From: Streptomyces griseoloalbus
Lineage (GTDB): Bacteria > Actinomycetota > Actinomycetes > Streptomycetales > Streptomycetaceae
Length of the DNA: 64,000 nucleotides
Reading direction: 5' to 3'
Assembly: GCA_014650015.1 (NCBI GenBank)
Contig: BMUD01000002.1
Location: 1 to 64,000 of the forward strand
Below, in pieces: positions 26,639-35,351 of this stretch (its first letter is position 1; each line of letters begins with the position of its first letter). The position numbers were made by a program, and so were the translations under genes. The notes under the pieces are model-generated. The model was not told the origin of the DNA, did not search any database, and worked only from the letters and a program-made list of their open reading frames with translations.

Positions 26639-28720
26639 ATGAGCGCAGCGGGGTCACCCCCCACCGACGGTGACGGGCCGGTACGCGGGCCGGTGCGTCC
26701 CAGCGGGCTGCTCGACGTGCTGCGCGTGGCCTCGGTGGTCCTGGACACCGAGGGCCGGATCATGCTGTGGAGCCCCCAGGCGGAGGAGCTGTTCGGGTAC
26801 AACGCGCGGGAGGCGCTGGGCCAGTACGCCGCCCGGATCATGGTGCACGAAGAGCACCTGGACCTCGTGGTGAAGCTGTTCGCCGAAGTCATGCGGACCG
26901 GCCGCACCTGGGCGGGGGCCTTCCCGATCCGGCGCAAGGACGGCGGCACCCGGCTGGTGGAGTTCCGCAACATGCGGCTGCTGGACGACCGCGGGAAGGT
27001 GTACGCCCTCGGCCTCGCGGTGGACCAGTCGACCGTGCGCCGCCTGGAGCAGGACGTCGCCCTGTCCACCCGGATCGTCGCCCAGTCCCCCATCGGGCTG
27101 GCCGTGCTCGACGCCGATCTGCGGTACGTCTCCGTCAATCCGGCGCTGGAACAGATCAACGGCATCCCGGCCGACGATCACCTGGGCCGCACGATCCGGG
27201 AGGTGCTGCCGCTGGTGGACTCCGACGCGATCGAGGTCACCGCGCACCAGGTCCTGGACACCGGCCGGCCCTCCGTCGACCGGTTCATGACCGGACGTAC
27301 CCCGGCCGATCCGGACGAGGACCACGCCTGGTCGGTCTCGCTGTACCGGCTGGAGAACGCGCTCGGCTCGGTGCTGGGTGTGGCCGTGTCGGTGGTGGAC
27401 ATCACCGAGCAGCACCGGGCGAGTATCGAGGCCGAGACCGCCCGGCGCCGGCTGGCCGTGATCGCCGACGCCACCACCCGGATCGGCACCACCCTGGAGC
27501 TGGACCGCACGGCCGGCGAGCTCGCCGACGTGGCCGTGCCGGAGCTGGCCGACGCCGCGGCCGTGGACCTGCTGGACGCGATGGTGCAGGGCCGGCGCAG
27601 CACCCTCGACCCCGCGGAGCCGGCGGTGATGCGGGCGCTGGCGGTCCGCCGGGGGGACGAGGCCGACGTGCTGTCGGCGGCCGATCCGCCGGGCCGCGTG
27701 ACCCGGTACGCGCCGGACCGGCTGATCACCGAGTGCGTGCGCACCGGGCTGCCCGTGATGGTGCCGCGGGTGAAGGACGAGGATCTGGCGCGGATCGCCC
27801 GCTCACCGGAGGCGGCCGAGCTGCTGGCCCGGGCGGGTGTCCACTCGTATCTGGCGGTGCCGCTGATCGCGCGCGGGGAGGTGCTGGGCGCGCTCGACCT
27901 CACCCGCACCCGCAACCCCCGGCCGTTCGACGAGGACGATCTGCTGCTCGCGCGGGAGCTGGCGTCCCGCGCGGCCGTCCAGATCGACAACGCCCGCTGG
28001 TACCAGAACGCCCGCGACACCGCCCTCACCCTGCAGCGCAGTCTGCTGCCGAGCCATCCGTCCGTGACGGGCGGACTCGAGGTCGCCTCCCGCTACCAGC
28101 CGGCGGGCGCCACCAGTGAGGTGGGCGGCGACTGGTTCGACGTGATCCCGCTGGAGGGCGACAGGACGGCCCTCGTCGTGGGCGACGTGATGGGCAGCGG
28201 CATCCCCGCGGCGGCCACCATGGGCCGGCTGCGCACGGCGACCCACACCCTGGCCTCCCTGAACCTCGATCCGGCCGTGCTCCTGGAGCACCTGGACCGG
28301 ATCACCGTCGGCCTGGACCAGGCCATCGCCACCTGTGTCTATGCCGTCCACGACCCCCGCGCGCGGCAGTGCGTCATCGCCAACGCCGGGCATCTGCCGC
28401 CGGCCCGGGTCCGTGCGGGTCATGCCGCCGAACTGCTCGATCTGCCCACCGGGGTGCCGCTGGGCGTGGGCGGTGTCGCGTTCTCCACGACCGTCGTCGA
28501 GCTGGATCCGGGCGACCGGCTGGTGTTCTACACCGACGGTCTCGTCGAGACGCGCCGGCACACCCTGGACGAGCGCCTGGACCGACTGCTCGCCCTGCTG
28601 GACGAGCCCGGTCACTCCCTGGAGGAGGTCTGCGACCTGCTCCTGCGCACGCTGCACGAACCCGACAACGCCGACGACGTGGCCCTGCTCATCGCCCGTG
28701 CGACGACACCGGACGCCTGA
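26639..28720 (+). CDS. PAS-PAS-GAF-PP2C (SpoIIE/RsbU-type) protein phosphatase
   Basis: The 693-aa product has PAS 1 (about 20-130, VVLDTEGRIMLWSPQAEELFGY), PAS 2 (about 145-260, LAVLDADLRYVSVNPALEQING), a GAF domain (about 275-450, HSYLAVPLIARGEVLGALDL) and a SpoIIE phosphatase domain (about 470-690, GGDWFDVIPLEG, VVGDVMGSG, ADDVALLIAR). The metal-binding aspartates of GGDWFD, GDVMG and DDVALL are present. It likely dephosphorylates an anti-anti-sigma factor to switch on a sigma-B-like response. ATG 26639 is preferred; GTG 26606 is in frame. Confidence 0.9.
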   Translation: MSAAGSPPTDGDGPVRGPVRPSGLLDVLRVASVVLDTEGRIMLWSPQAEELFGYNAREALGQYAARIMVHEEHLDLVVKLFAEVMRTGRTWAGAFPIRRKDGGTRLVEFRNMRLLDDRGKVYALGLAVDQSTVRRLEQDVALSTRIVAQSPIGLAVLDADLRYVSVNPALEQINGIPADDHLGRTIREVLPLVDSDAIEVTAHQVLDTGRPSVDRFMTGRTPADPDEDHAWSVSLYRLENALGSVLGVAVSVVDITEQHRASIEAETARRRLAVIADATTRIGTTLELDRTAGELADVAVPELADAAAVDLLDAMVQGRRSTLDPAEPAVMRALAVRRGDEADVLSAADPPGRVTRYAPDRLITECVRTGLPVMVPRVKDEDLARIARSPEAAELLARAGVHSYLAVPLIARGEVLGALDLTRTRNPRPFDEDDLLLARELASRAAVQIDNARWYQNARDTALTLQRSLLPSHPSVTGGLEVASRYQPAGATSEVGGDWFDVIPLEGDRTALVVGDVMGSGIPAAATMGRLRTATHTLASLNLDPAVLLEHLDRITVGLDQAIATCVYAVHDPRARQCVIANAGHLPPARVRAGHAAELLDLPTGVPLGVGGVAFSTTVVELDPGDRLVFYTDGLVETRRHTLDERLDRLLALLDEPGHSLEEVCDLLLRTLHEPDNADDVALLIARATTPDA

Positions 28721-28730
28721 AGCGTCCTGC

Positions 28731-29534
28731 CTACGGCCCGACACCGATCACGACATGGGCGTACCGCTCCTCGCAGACCGCCAGGCGGGTCCGCAGCCCG
28801 GCGGCGGTGAAGGCGTCCGCGGCGGCGGGCGCCTGCCGACGGCTGGTCTCCACCAGGAGGCAGCCGCCGGGCGCGAGCCATCCGGGCGCCCCGGCGGCGA
28901 CCCGGCGCAGCACGTCGAGGCCGTCCGCGCCGCCGTCGAGCGCGACACGCGGTTCGTGGTCGCGGGCCTCCGGGGGCAATAGGCCGATCTCGTCGCTGGG
29001 CACGTACGGCACGTTGGCCGCGAGGATGTCGACGCGGCCCCGCAGCTCTTCGGGGAGCGCCTCGAACAGGTCACCCGTGTGGACCTGTCCCCCCAGGCGG
29101 GCCACGTTGCGGCGGGCGCAGCGCACGGCGGCCGGGTCGATGTCGGCGGCGTGCAGGGCGACCTCGCGGAGTCCGGCCGCCAGGGCCGCGCCGACGGCGC
29201 CCGAGCCGCAGCACAGGTCCACGACGACGGCCGCGCCGGGCGCCTGCGCCAGGGCTTGTTCGACGAGGAACTCGGTGCGGCGGCGGGGTACGAAGACACC
29301 GGGTTCCACGGTGATGCGCCGACCGCGGAACTCCGCCCAGCCGACGACGAGTTCGAGGGGCAGCCCGGCTGCCCGGCGCTCGACCATCGAGGCGGCGTCC
29401 TGCGGGGTGCGGGCGGCGTCGAGGATCAACTCGGCCTCGTCCTCGGCGAAGACACAGCCCGCGGCGCGCAGCGCGGCCACGACGGCGTTCGGGGACGAAG
29501 AGGTGGGAAGAGGGGAGGGAGACGGAGACGGCAT
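28731..29534 (-). CDS. PrmC/HemK-like protein N5-glutamine methyltransferase
   Basis: The 267-aa product has a short helical N-terminus, PLELVVGWAEFRGRRI, the SAM-binding motif VVDLCCGSGAVGAAL (about 98-112), ADIDPAAVRCARRN, and motif IV as AANVPYVPSDEI. PrmC/HemK enzymes carry NPPY at this site; here it is NVPY, as in some actinobacterial paralogues annotated putative glutamine methyltransferases. It converges on the phosphatase gene with a 10-bp gap. It is not the housekeeping prmC context (no prfA nearby). Confidence 0.82.
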   Translation of the reverse strand: MPSPSPSPLPTSSSPNAVVAALRAAGCVFAEDEAELILDAARTPQDAASMVERRAAGLPLELVVGWAEFRGRRITVEPGVFVPRRRTEFLVEQALAQAPGAAVVVDLCCGSGAVGAALAAGLREVALHAADIDPAAVRCARRNVARLGGQVHTGDLFEALPEELRGRVDILAANVPYVPSDEIGLLPPEARDHEPRVALDGGADGLDVLRRVAAGAPGWLAPGGCLLVETSRRQAPAAADAFTAAGLRTRLAVCEERYAHVVIGVGP

Positions 29535-29734
29535 GTGCGGCAAGAGCCTTGAGCCTTTCGGGAGCCGAAGGGCGCTCTCGCGGTCACCTACTGCCGGTGG
29601 TCCGCGTCGCTTCGAGGTGAGAGCACCCGACCTGACACAGCGGTAATGGGTCTCACCTCCCTGGGCATCCCCGGCCGGGTCGGTCCGCGGCCGGACGGCC
29701 ACACTACCCGACGATCTCCGCGGTTGTACGGCAC
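29535..29734. other. Intergenic stretch upstream of the PrmC-like gene
   Basis: No open frame with a ribosome site or known domain is seen. It presumably contains the promoter of the methyltransferase gene transcribed leftward. Confidence 0.4.
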
Positions 29735-29880
29735 ATGCAGAGTTGGGGGACCGCACGGGGGGACGCGGCCGAGGCCGTGGAGGCCGGCCGGCGCGAGATG
29801 ACGGCCTTCGCCCGCCGTGCCCGCGCGTCGGCCGGGCGTACGCACCCCGAGCTGTCGGGGGTGGTCGTGCGCGCTGCCGG
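29735..29880 (+). pseudogene. MarR-family regulator N-terminal remnant
   Basis: ATG 29735 opens a frame reading EAGRREMTAFARRARASAGRT and HPELSG, which resembles the first helix of streptomycete MarR regulators (an EMTVFARRARA..MHPELS pattern). After that the winged helix never follows; the frame drifts into Arg/Gly-rich sequence. It appears to be a gene truncated after about 45 codons. Confidence 0.4.
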
Positions 29881-30012
29881 GGCATCTTTCCGGCTCCCTG
29901 GCGGACCGGCGCACGGCGGCGTGACCGGCCTGGCACCACTCAGGGGGCGGGCACCGCGTACCGTTGAACACGGAAACACTTGAGCACCACTCGCAACGGA
30001 ATCGCCGATCAC

Positions 30013-30618
30013 GTGAACATCACCCGAGGCTTCACCGGCCGCCCCCGCGTGAACCATCCCGGTCTGCCGCCCGGTCAGTACGACGCGGGCGACGAATGGC
30101 CCGTCCTGTCCGCGGAGGTCACCCCCGACCTCGCGCCCGCCGACTGGACCTTCCGGATCGACGGGCTGGTGGCGGAGCCCCGCACCTGGGACTGGGAGCA
30201 GGCGCACGCGCTGCCGGCCTCGGCGTACGAGGGTGCCATCCACTGTGTGACGAGCTGGTCGAAGTTCGGGGTGCGGTTCGGCGGGGTCTCGCTGGACGCG
30301 TTCTTGGATGTGGTCCGGCCCCATGGGTCGGCGACACATGTGGTCGCGTACGCGCACACCGGGTACACCACCAGCCTGCCGCTCGCCGACGTGACCGGCG
30401 GCCGGGCCTGGATCGCCTGGGAGTACGACGGCCGGCCGCTGCCTGCCGAGCACGGCGGTCCGGCGCGGCTGCTGGTGCCCCATCTGTACTTCTGGAAGAG
30501 CGCCAAGTGGATCGCCGGCCTGCGGCTCCTCGACCACGACGAGCCGGGCTTCTGGGAGGGCAACGGCTACCACGCACGTGGCAACCCCTGGGAGGAGCAG
30601 CGGTACTCCGGTGACTGA
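30013..30618 (+). CDS. Sulfite-oxidase-like molybdopterin oxidoreductase
   Basis: The 201-aa soluble protein is a single oxidoreductase molybdopterin-binding domain: RIDGLVAEPRTWDWEQ, AIHCVTSWSKFGVRFGGVSL with the molybdenum-ligand cysteine in HCVTSWS, AYAHTGYTTSLPLADV, and LYFWKSAKWIAGLRLL. It resembles YedY/MsrP but has no Tat signal, so it is cytosolic. GTG 30013 is used because the homology starts there; a TTG at 29980 is also open. It overlaps the reductase gene by eight bases, and the two probably form an electron-transfer pair. Confidence 0.85.
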   Translation: MNITRGFTGRPRVNHPGLPPGQYDAGDEWPVLSAEVTPDLAPADWTFRIDGLVAEPRTWDWEQAHALPASAYEGAIHCVTSWSKFGVRFGGVSLDAFLDVVRPHGSATHVVAYAHTGYTTSLPLADVTGGRAWIAWEYDGRPLPAEHGGPARLLVPHLYFWKSAKWIAGLRLLDHDEPGFWEGNGYHARGNPWEEQRYSGD

Positions 30619-31408
30619 GCAGATGACGCAGACGACGCAGACGACGCCGCCCGCGCCGGAGCGCTTCACTCCGCCGACGCGGTTCGCCGTGCCCGGACGC
30701 ATCGGTGTGAGCGAGCAGGCCGCGTCCGTGTGGCGCACGGCCACACTCACCCGGATCCACCGCGAGACCCCGCGCGCGGCGACGTTCCGGTTCGCGGTGC
30801 CCGGGTGGCCGGGGCATGTGCCCGGTCAGCACCTGATGCTGCGGCTGACCGCGGAGGACGGTTATGTGGCCCAGCGCCACTACTCCATCGCGTCCCCGCC
30901 CGATGACTCGGGGCACATCGAACTGACCCTGGACCATGTCGAGGGCGGCGAGGTGTCCGGCTGGTTCCACACGGTGGCCCGTCCGGGTGACCGTGTGGAG
31001 GTGCGCGGCCCGCTCAGCGGCTTCTTCGCCTGGCCCGGCGACCGGCCCGCGCTGCTGGTGGGCGCCGGCTCCGGTGTGGTGCCGCTGATGTCGATGGTGC
31101 GGCACCACCGGGCCCGGGGCCTGGCCCTGCCGCTGCGGCTGCTGGTGTCGGCGCGCGGTCCCGAGGAGCTGATCTACGCGCGCGAGTTGGGCGCGGAGAC
31201 CACCGCGGTGTTCACGCGGAGCGCGCCGGAAGGTGTGGCGGTCGGACGTATGGCGGCCGCACATGTGGCGCCGCTCATGGCCGAGCGGCCTCCCGGTGGA
31301 TGGGAGGCCTATGTGTGTGGATCCAACTCCTTCGCCGAGCACGCCTCGAGGCTTCTCGTGGCGGCCGGGCAGCCCGTGGACCGGATCCGCATCGAGCGCT
31401 TCGGCTGA
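30611..31408 (+). CDS. Ferredoxin reductase-type FAD/NAD(P)H oxidoreductase
   Basis: GTG 30611 overlaps the previous stop. The 265-aa product has the FNR fold: FAD-binding barrel with RHYSIASPP (the RxYS motif) and VEVRGPLSGFF, then the NAD(P) domain with LLVGAGSGVVPLMSM and AYVCGSNSFAEHASRLL. No 2Fe-2S domain is fused. It would feed electrons from NAD(P)H to the molybdopterin protein directly upstream. The short N-terminus (MTQTTQTTPPAPE) is variable. Confidence 0.87.
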   Translation: MTEQMTQTTQTTPPAPERFTPPTRFAVPGRIGVSEQAASVWRTATLTRIHRETPRAATFRFAVPGWPGHVPGQHLMLRLTAEDGYVAQRHYSIASPPDDSGHIELTLDHVEGGEVSGWFHTVARPGDRVEVRGPLSGFFAWPGDRPALLVGAGSGVVPLMSMVRHHRARGLALPLRLLVSARGPEELIYARELGAETTAVFTRSAPEGVAVGRMAAAHVAPLMAERPPGGWEAYVCGSNSFAEHASRLLVAAGQPVDRIRIERFG

Positions 31409-32270
31409 CCGACGCCGCGGTGTCGGGGAGACCTGCGCCCGTGCTGCCGTCATGGCTGACCGAACCGCTACGACCAGAAGTCGTCGTGCGCCGCCGGGTC
31501 GGTCGTCACCACCCAGCCCTCGTCGCGGGCGGTCTCGGATGGTCATGGCCGCACACGTCGAGCCCGCGTTCGCCTCGCGGGAAAGGGCCCGGCCCTCCGT
31601 CGCGCCGGCCCTCCGGCGACCCGTTTCCGGTCCCCGGTCCCGCCCGACTTCGCCCGGTGGAGAGCGGTGCGGCAGGTCTCACGACTCGACATGGCCAGGG
31701 CTCGCCGGACCCTCCGCAGCCCGGGCCGCGCCCTCCCCCAGTGCCCGCCTGCCGGTACGGCCGGCCACGGCCTGGCGGTCGACGTCGGCCCCGCCCTGGC
31801 CCGGGGAGACCCTCTCGACGGGCAGCAGCCGCGTGGACGGTTCCACGGCCGGGGGCGTCGTACTGGCGGAGGCTTCCGGACCGGTGCCGAGTCGGCGGCG
31901 CATTGTGCTCATGCCGGGCACCCTCCCATGGGAAGGCCACTCCCCGGGGCTCGACCGCGCGCATTTCCACCGACTCTCCTCCGGACGGCGACCCGCGGAG
32001 TCCTCACCGTAAGCGGTGGCTCCTCGGAGGTGGCGGCTTCTTTCCGCCGCCCGGCTCGCGGCCGGCGCGCCCTCTGCGCGGAGGGAACCGGAGGGTTCCC
32101 TCGTGGAAACCGGGAGTCGTTGTGCCCCGGCCCACCGATCAGGATCACCCTGGAGCAACCGCTTTCTAGGCATCCCACCTGCAAGTTTCCAGAGCACCTC
32201 TGGCGATTTCCCCGGCGCTCCACGTACGGTGTCATCGCTTCGCACGGTCTCTTCACGAAGGCGGTCCCCG
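31409..32270. other. Long intergenic region with no confident gene
   Basis: In this 860-bp gap the minus strand has a small ORF at 31679-31912 (77 aa, starting MSTMRRRLGTG after GGGAGGG) that could be real but has no recognisable domain. Near 31464-31540 the minus strand also reads ETARDEGWVVTTDPAAHDDF with a stop soon after, which looks like the tail of a lost gene. The esterase promoter must lie at the right end. Confidence 0.4.
31679..31912 (-). CDS. Possible small hypothetical protein
   Basis: ATG 31912 follows GGGAGGG at a good distance and opens a 77-codon frame of Arg, Ala and Gly-rich composition (MSTMRRRLGTGPEAS, RLLPVERVSPG). No domain or signal peptide is seen. In sequence of this GC content such frames often occur by chance, so the call is weak. 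Confidence 0.22.
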   Translation of the reverse strand: MSTMRRRLGTGPEASASTTPPAVEPSTRLLPVERVSPGQGGADVDRQAVAGRTGRRALGEGAARAAEGPASPGHVES

Positions 32271-33239
32271 ATGGCCCAGTTCGACCTTCCCCTCGACGAA
32301 CTACGCGAGTACCGCAGCGCGTCCGCCGCACCCGAGGACTTCGACGTGTTCTGGTCCAAGACGCTCCAGGAGGCGCGCGAGCACGAGCTGGACGCCCGCT
32401 TCGAGCCGGTCGACACCGGGCTGTCCACGGTGCGGGTCTTCGACGTGACGTTCGCCGGTTTCGGCGGCCACCCGGTCAAGGGCTGGCTGACGCTTCCCGC
32501 CGGCGCCGACACCCCGCTGCCGCTGGTGGTGGAGTTCATCGGCTACGGGGGCGGCCGCGGGCTGCCCCACGAACATCTGCTGTGGGCGTCCACGGGCCGC
32601 GCCCACTTCGTGATGGACACCCGGGGCCAGGGCAGCGCCTGGGGCGCCGGCGGCGGCACCGAGGACCCCGTGGGCGGCGGGCCGGCGTACCCCGGATTCA
32701 TGACGCGCGGCATCGACGGGCCCGAGAACTACTACTACCGCCGGGTGTTCACGGACGCCGTGCGCGCGGTGGAGGCGGCGCGTTCGCACCCGCTGACCGA
32801 CGCGAGCCGCACGGTGGCCGTCGGCGCCAGCCAGGGCGGCGGCATCACCCTCGCGGTGGGCGGTCTGGTCCCGGATCTTGCGGGCATCGCGCCCGACGTG
32901 CCCTTCCTGTGCGACTTCCCGCGCGCGGCGACGCTCACGGACCGGCACCCGTACCGGGAGATCGGCCTCTACCTCAAGACGCACCGCGGCCGCACCGAGG
33001 AGGCGCTGCGCACCCTGTCCTACTTCGACGGTGTGCACTTCGCCGCCCGCGGCCGGTCCCCCGCCCTGTTCTCGGCGGCCCTGGAGGACCAGACCTGCCC
33101 GCCCTCGACGGTCTTCGGGGCGTTCAACGCCTGGGCGCACGACGACAAGGCGATCGAGGTGTACGACTTCAACGACCACGAGGGCGGCGGCCCCTTCCAG
33201 GAGGCGGCCAAGCTGCGCTGGATGCGCTCGTACATCTGA
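32271..33239 (+). CDS. CE7 acetyl xylan esterase / cephalosporin-C deacetylase
   Basis: The 322-aa cytosolic protein matches the CE7 family: FDVTFAGFGGHPVKGWL, LVVEFIGYGGGRG, the RGQGSAW motif, nucleophile GASQGGG, DVPFLCDFPRA, and a C-terminal DQTCPPSTVFGAFNAW (catalytic Asp) and NDHEGGG (catalytic His). It removes acetyl groups from xylo-oligosaccharides or similar small esters. ATG 32271 follows GAAGG. It stands alone, with a GntR regulator gene 268 bp behind it on the same strand. Confidence 0.92.
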   Translation: MAQFDLPLDELREYRSASAAPEDFDVFWSKTLQEAREHELDARFEPVDTGLSTVRVFDVTFAGFGGHPVKGWLTLPAGADTPLPLVVEFIGYGGGRGLPHEHLLWASTGRAHFVMDTRGQGSAWGAGGGTEDPVGGGPAYPGFMTRGIDGPENYYYRRVFTDAVRAVEAARSHPLTDASRTVAVGASQGGGITLAVGGLVPDLAGIAPDVPFLCDFPRAATLTDRHPYREIGLYLKTHRGRTEEALRTLSYFDGVHFAARGRSPALFSAALEDQTCPPSTVFGAFNAWAHDDKAIEVYDFNDHEGGGPFQEAAKLRWMRSYI

Positions 33240-33431
33240 GGCCGCCCGGGGCCGTCCGGGGAGGCCGCGCGGGCCACGGCGCGACGGGGAGCCGGCCACC
33301 CGCCGCCTTTCGGTCATGGCGGCGGCGGCGACCCGCGCGGCGCTCCGGGCCCGGAAGCGGGACGTCATGGGCGTACGAGAGGGTGGCGCCCGGTGCCGTT
33401 CCGGCCGAAGTGCCGGGACCCTCTTCCCTCG

Positions 33432-33443
33432 TGGTTTAGACCA
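33432..33443. promoter_or_regulatory. TGGT-TTAG-ACCA operator upstream of the GntR gene
   Basis: TGGTTTAGACCA has perfect TGGT/ACCA arms and differs by one base from the TGGTCTAGACCA consensus of HutC-subfamily GntR regulators (DasR type). It sits 65 bases before the gntR start, fitting autoregulation. Confidence 0.65.
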
Positions 33444-33507
33444 ATGCTAGATGTGGTGGCGCTACGAGCCCGCACGGCTACCGAACGTCACCAACAGGAG
33501 GCGCGGC

Positions 33508-34251
33508 ATGGCCCGCACCACCCCGCACGACCACCCGATCACCGAAGGGGAGCCCCTCTACCGGCGGATCGCTACGAAGCTGCTCGGCGAACTGCGCGAC
33601 GGGACCATCCCGCCCGGCGAACGCCTCCCCGGCGAGCGGCACCTGGCCGAGCACTTCGAGGTCAGCCGGGAGACCGTACGGCAGGCGCTGCAGATGCTGC
33701 GCCGCGACGGGCTGGTCTCCACCGACCGGCGGGGCAGCCACGCCACGCTGCCCGGCCCGCCGGTGGAGACGCCCGCCTCGTCCGGCTTCCCGGTCGGCGC
33801 CCGGTGGTCCACCCGGTCCGCGGTGACCAGGGCCACCGTCGCCTGGGAGGTTCCGCCACCCGGGCACGCCGAGGCCCTGCTGGTGGCTCCCGCCCGGCCG
33901 ACACTGGTCCACCGCTACTGGTCCGCTTCGGCCGACGGGCGGGAACTGCGGACGGCCGTGACCTCGTTCTCCGCCGTGGCGCTCGCGGAGGTCCAGGAGC
34001 TGGGCCGCTACCGCGACCGCGCCGACGGCACCGGCGCCGCCGAGCTGCGGCGGGCCTACGACTGGATGCGCAGGGCGGGCCTGACGCTGCACCACCGCGA
34101 CACGATCACGCGGATCGCGGGGACGCCGTCGGTTCGGGTCACCCGGCGGGTGCACGACCAGCACGCCCGCCCACTGGAGATCACCGAGCTGGTCATGGAC
34201 GCCCAACAGGACGCCCTGGTCTACGAGTTCACCGTACCGGCCGCGGTCTGA
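33508..34251 (+). CDS. GntR/HutC-family transcriptional regulator
   Basis: ATG 33508 follows CAGGAGG. The 247-aa product has a GntR winged helix (PLYRRIATKLLGELRDGTIP, then SRETVRQALQMLRRDGLVS) and a C-terminal UTRA ligand domain (LVHRYWSASADGRELRTAV to LVYEFTVPA). HutC-type regulators bind sugars, amino acids or similar metabolites. The upstream TGGTTTAGACCA site suggests it controls itself; its other target is not evident, the esterase being one candidate. Confidence 0.88.
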   Translation: MARTTPHDHPITEGEPLYRRIATKLLGELRDGTIPPGERLPGERHLAEHFEVSRETVRQALQMLRRDGLVSTDRRGSHATLPGPPVETPASSGFPVGARWSTRSAVTRATVAWEVPPPGHAEALLVAPARPTLVHRYWSASADGRELRTAVTSFSAVALAEVQELGRYRDRADGTGAAELRRAYDWMRRAGLTLHHRDTITRIAGTPSVRVTRRVHDQHARPLEITELVMDAQQDALVYEFTVPAAV

Positions 34252-34577
34252 CCGGGCGTGCCGGGTCCCGCCGTTCCCGGATCACGCGGGCCTGGCGGCC
34301 CGTCGCCAGCAGTCTCCGGCCGGCCGACCACACCGCACCGTCGTCGACCGCCCAGCCGCCGCCCGCGTGCCCGGTGCGGATACGGACGAGCGCCCAGCCC
34401 CGCGGAGCCGCGTGAAGTGGAGGGTCAGTTCGGCGGTGGGCACCGGGCGCGGGGTGCGCCAGCGGGCGTACAGGGCCGGCGGCAGGACGTCGGCGAGGGT
34501 GGTGACCGCGGCGGCGTCGAGGGCCCGGCCGGTCACGTGACCCACCCCAGCCTGGTGAGTTCGACAATCCAACGCAT
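34229..34577 (-). pseudogene. Thioesterase-family protein, truncated and frameshifted
   Basis: The minus strand shows VTTLADVLPPALYARWR and PVPTAELTLHFTR in one frame, then, after a frame change near 34405, RGWALVRIRTGHAGGGWAVD and SAGRRLLATGRQARV in another. Together these are the C-terminal half of a TesB-like hot-dog thioesterase. The N-terminal half is missing: the frame from ATG 34577 gives MRWIVELTRLGWVT and a stop. The tail overlaps the end of the gntR gene. Confidence 0.65.
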
Positions 34578-34604
34578 GAGTACCCTTGGGTTGGCAAATC
34601 CAAC
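34559..34604. promoter_or_regulatory. Pair of GTTSG-N5-CCAAC inverted repeats
   Basis: GTTCGACAATCCAAC (34559-34573) and GTTGGCAAATCCAAC (34590-34604) are two near-identical 15-bp inverted repeats whose starts are 31 bases apart, about three helical turns. They flank the ATG of the broken thioesterase frame. They look like a double operator for a MarR- or TetR-type regulator whose own target gene has decayed. Confidence 0.5.
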
Positions 34605-34607
34605 TCG

Positions 34608-35336
34608 CTAGCCCTCCGGTCGCCGCGCCACGACCAGCCGGACCCTGGGGCTACCGTCCCGGCGCTGCCCGAATTCGGGCAGCGCCCAGAACTCCACCAG
34701 GAACCCGGCCCGGGTCAGCTCGCGCCACATGTCGCCGAAGCGGAAGGCGCGGTAGTACATGACGAACGGCGGACGCCGGACGGCATTGCGCACGCGCATC
34801 ACGGCGTCGAACCCCAGCAGCATCCCGTAGGTGAGTGAGCCCGGCCGGGGCGGCGCCACCACCGGGAAGACGAAGCGTCCCCCCGGCCGCAGCACCGAGT
34901 GGACCTGCGCGAACAGGCCCGGCAGCTCTCGCGGCAGAAAGTGGCCGAAGGCCCCGAAACTGACCACCAGGTCGAAGACCGGCCCGAACGGCAGCGACCG
35001 GGCGTCCGCCCGCACCCAGGTGACCGGCGGCCCCGGCGGCCGCGTGCGCGCCCGCGCGATGTCCAGCATGCCGGTACTGAAGTCCACCCCGGTGACGGTC
35101 TCCTCGCACACCTGTCTCAGCACATCGACGCCCGCCCCCGTGCCGCAGCACAGATCGAGCCCCGAGCCGAAGGGCCCCGTCCGCCACAGCGCCGAGGCGG
35201 TGGCGTCGAGCACCGAATCGGGCGTGCGGAAGGGAGTGTGGTCGAACTTCGGCGCGAGGAGGTCGTAGCCGCGTTCCACGGACGACAGGGCCTGGACGGC
35301 GAGTTCACGCAGGCGGGGGCCTTCGGGGCTGAACAT
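34608..35336 (-). CDS. Class I SAM-dependent methyltransferase
   Basis: The 242-aa protein has motif I LDLCCGTGAGVDVL (about 60-73), TGVDFSTGMLDIARAR, VRADARSLPFGPVFDLVVSFGAFGHF and LRPGGRFVFPV, that is, a Methyltransf_11/25-type Rossmann fold. The C-terminal region (VMYYRAFRFGDMWRELTRAG) would shape the substrate pocket. It is monocistronic, divergent from the rho paralogue across a 507-bp region. Substrate unknown. Confidence 0.83.
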   Translation of the reverse strand: MFSPEGPRLRELAVQALSSVERGYDLLAPKFDHTPFRTPDSVLDATASALWRTGPFGSGLDLCCGTGAGVDVLRQVCEETVTGVDFSTGMLDIARARTRPPGPPVTWVRADARSLPFGPVFDLVVSFGAFGHFLPRELPGLFAQVHSVLRPGGRFVFPVVAPPRPGSLTYGMLLGFDAVMRVRNAVRRPPFVMYYRAFRFGDMWRELTRAGFLVEFWALPEFGQRRDGSPRVRLVVARRPEG

Positions 35337-35351
35337 CGGTTCAGCCTATGG

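Noticed and set aside
31464-31540. Short minus-strand string ETARDEGWVVTTDPAAHDDF before a stop, perhaps a gene tail
   Set aside because: It looks protein-like, but a stop codon lies just upstream in the same frame and no family could be named, so it is only mentioned under the intergenic region.
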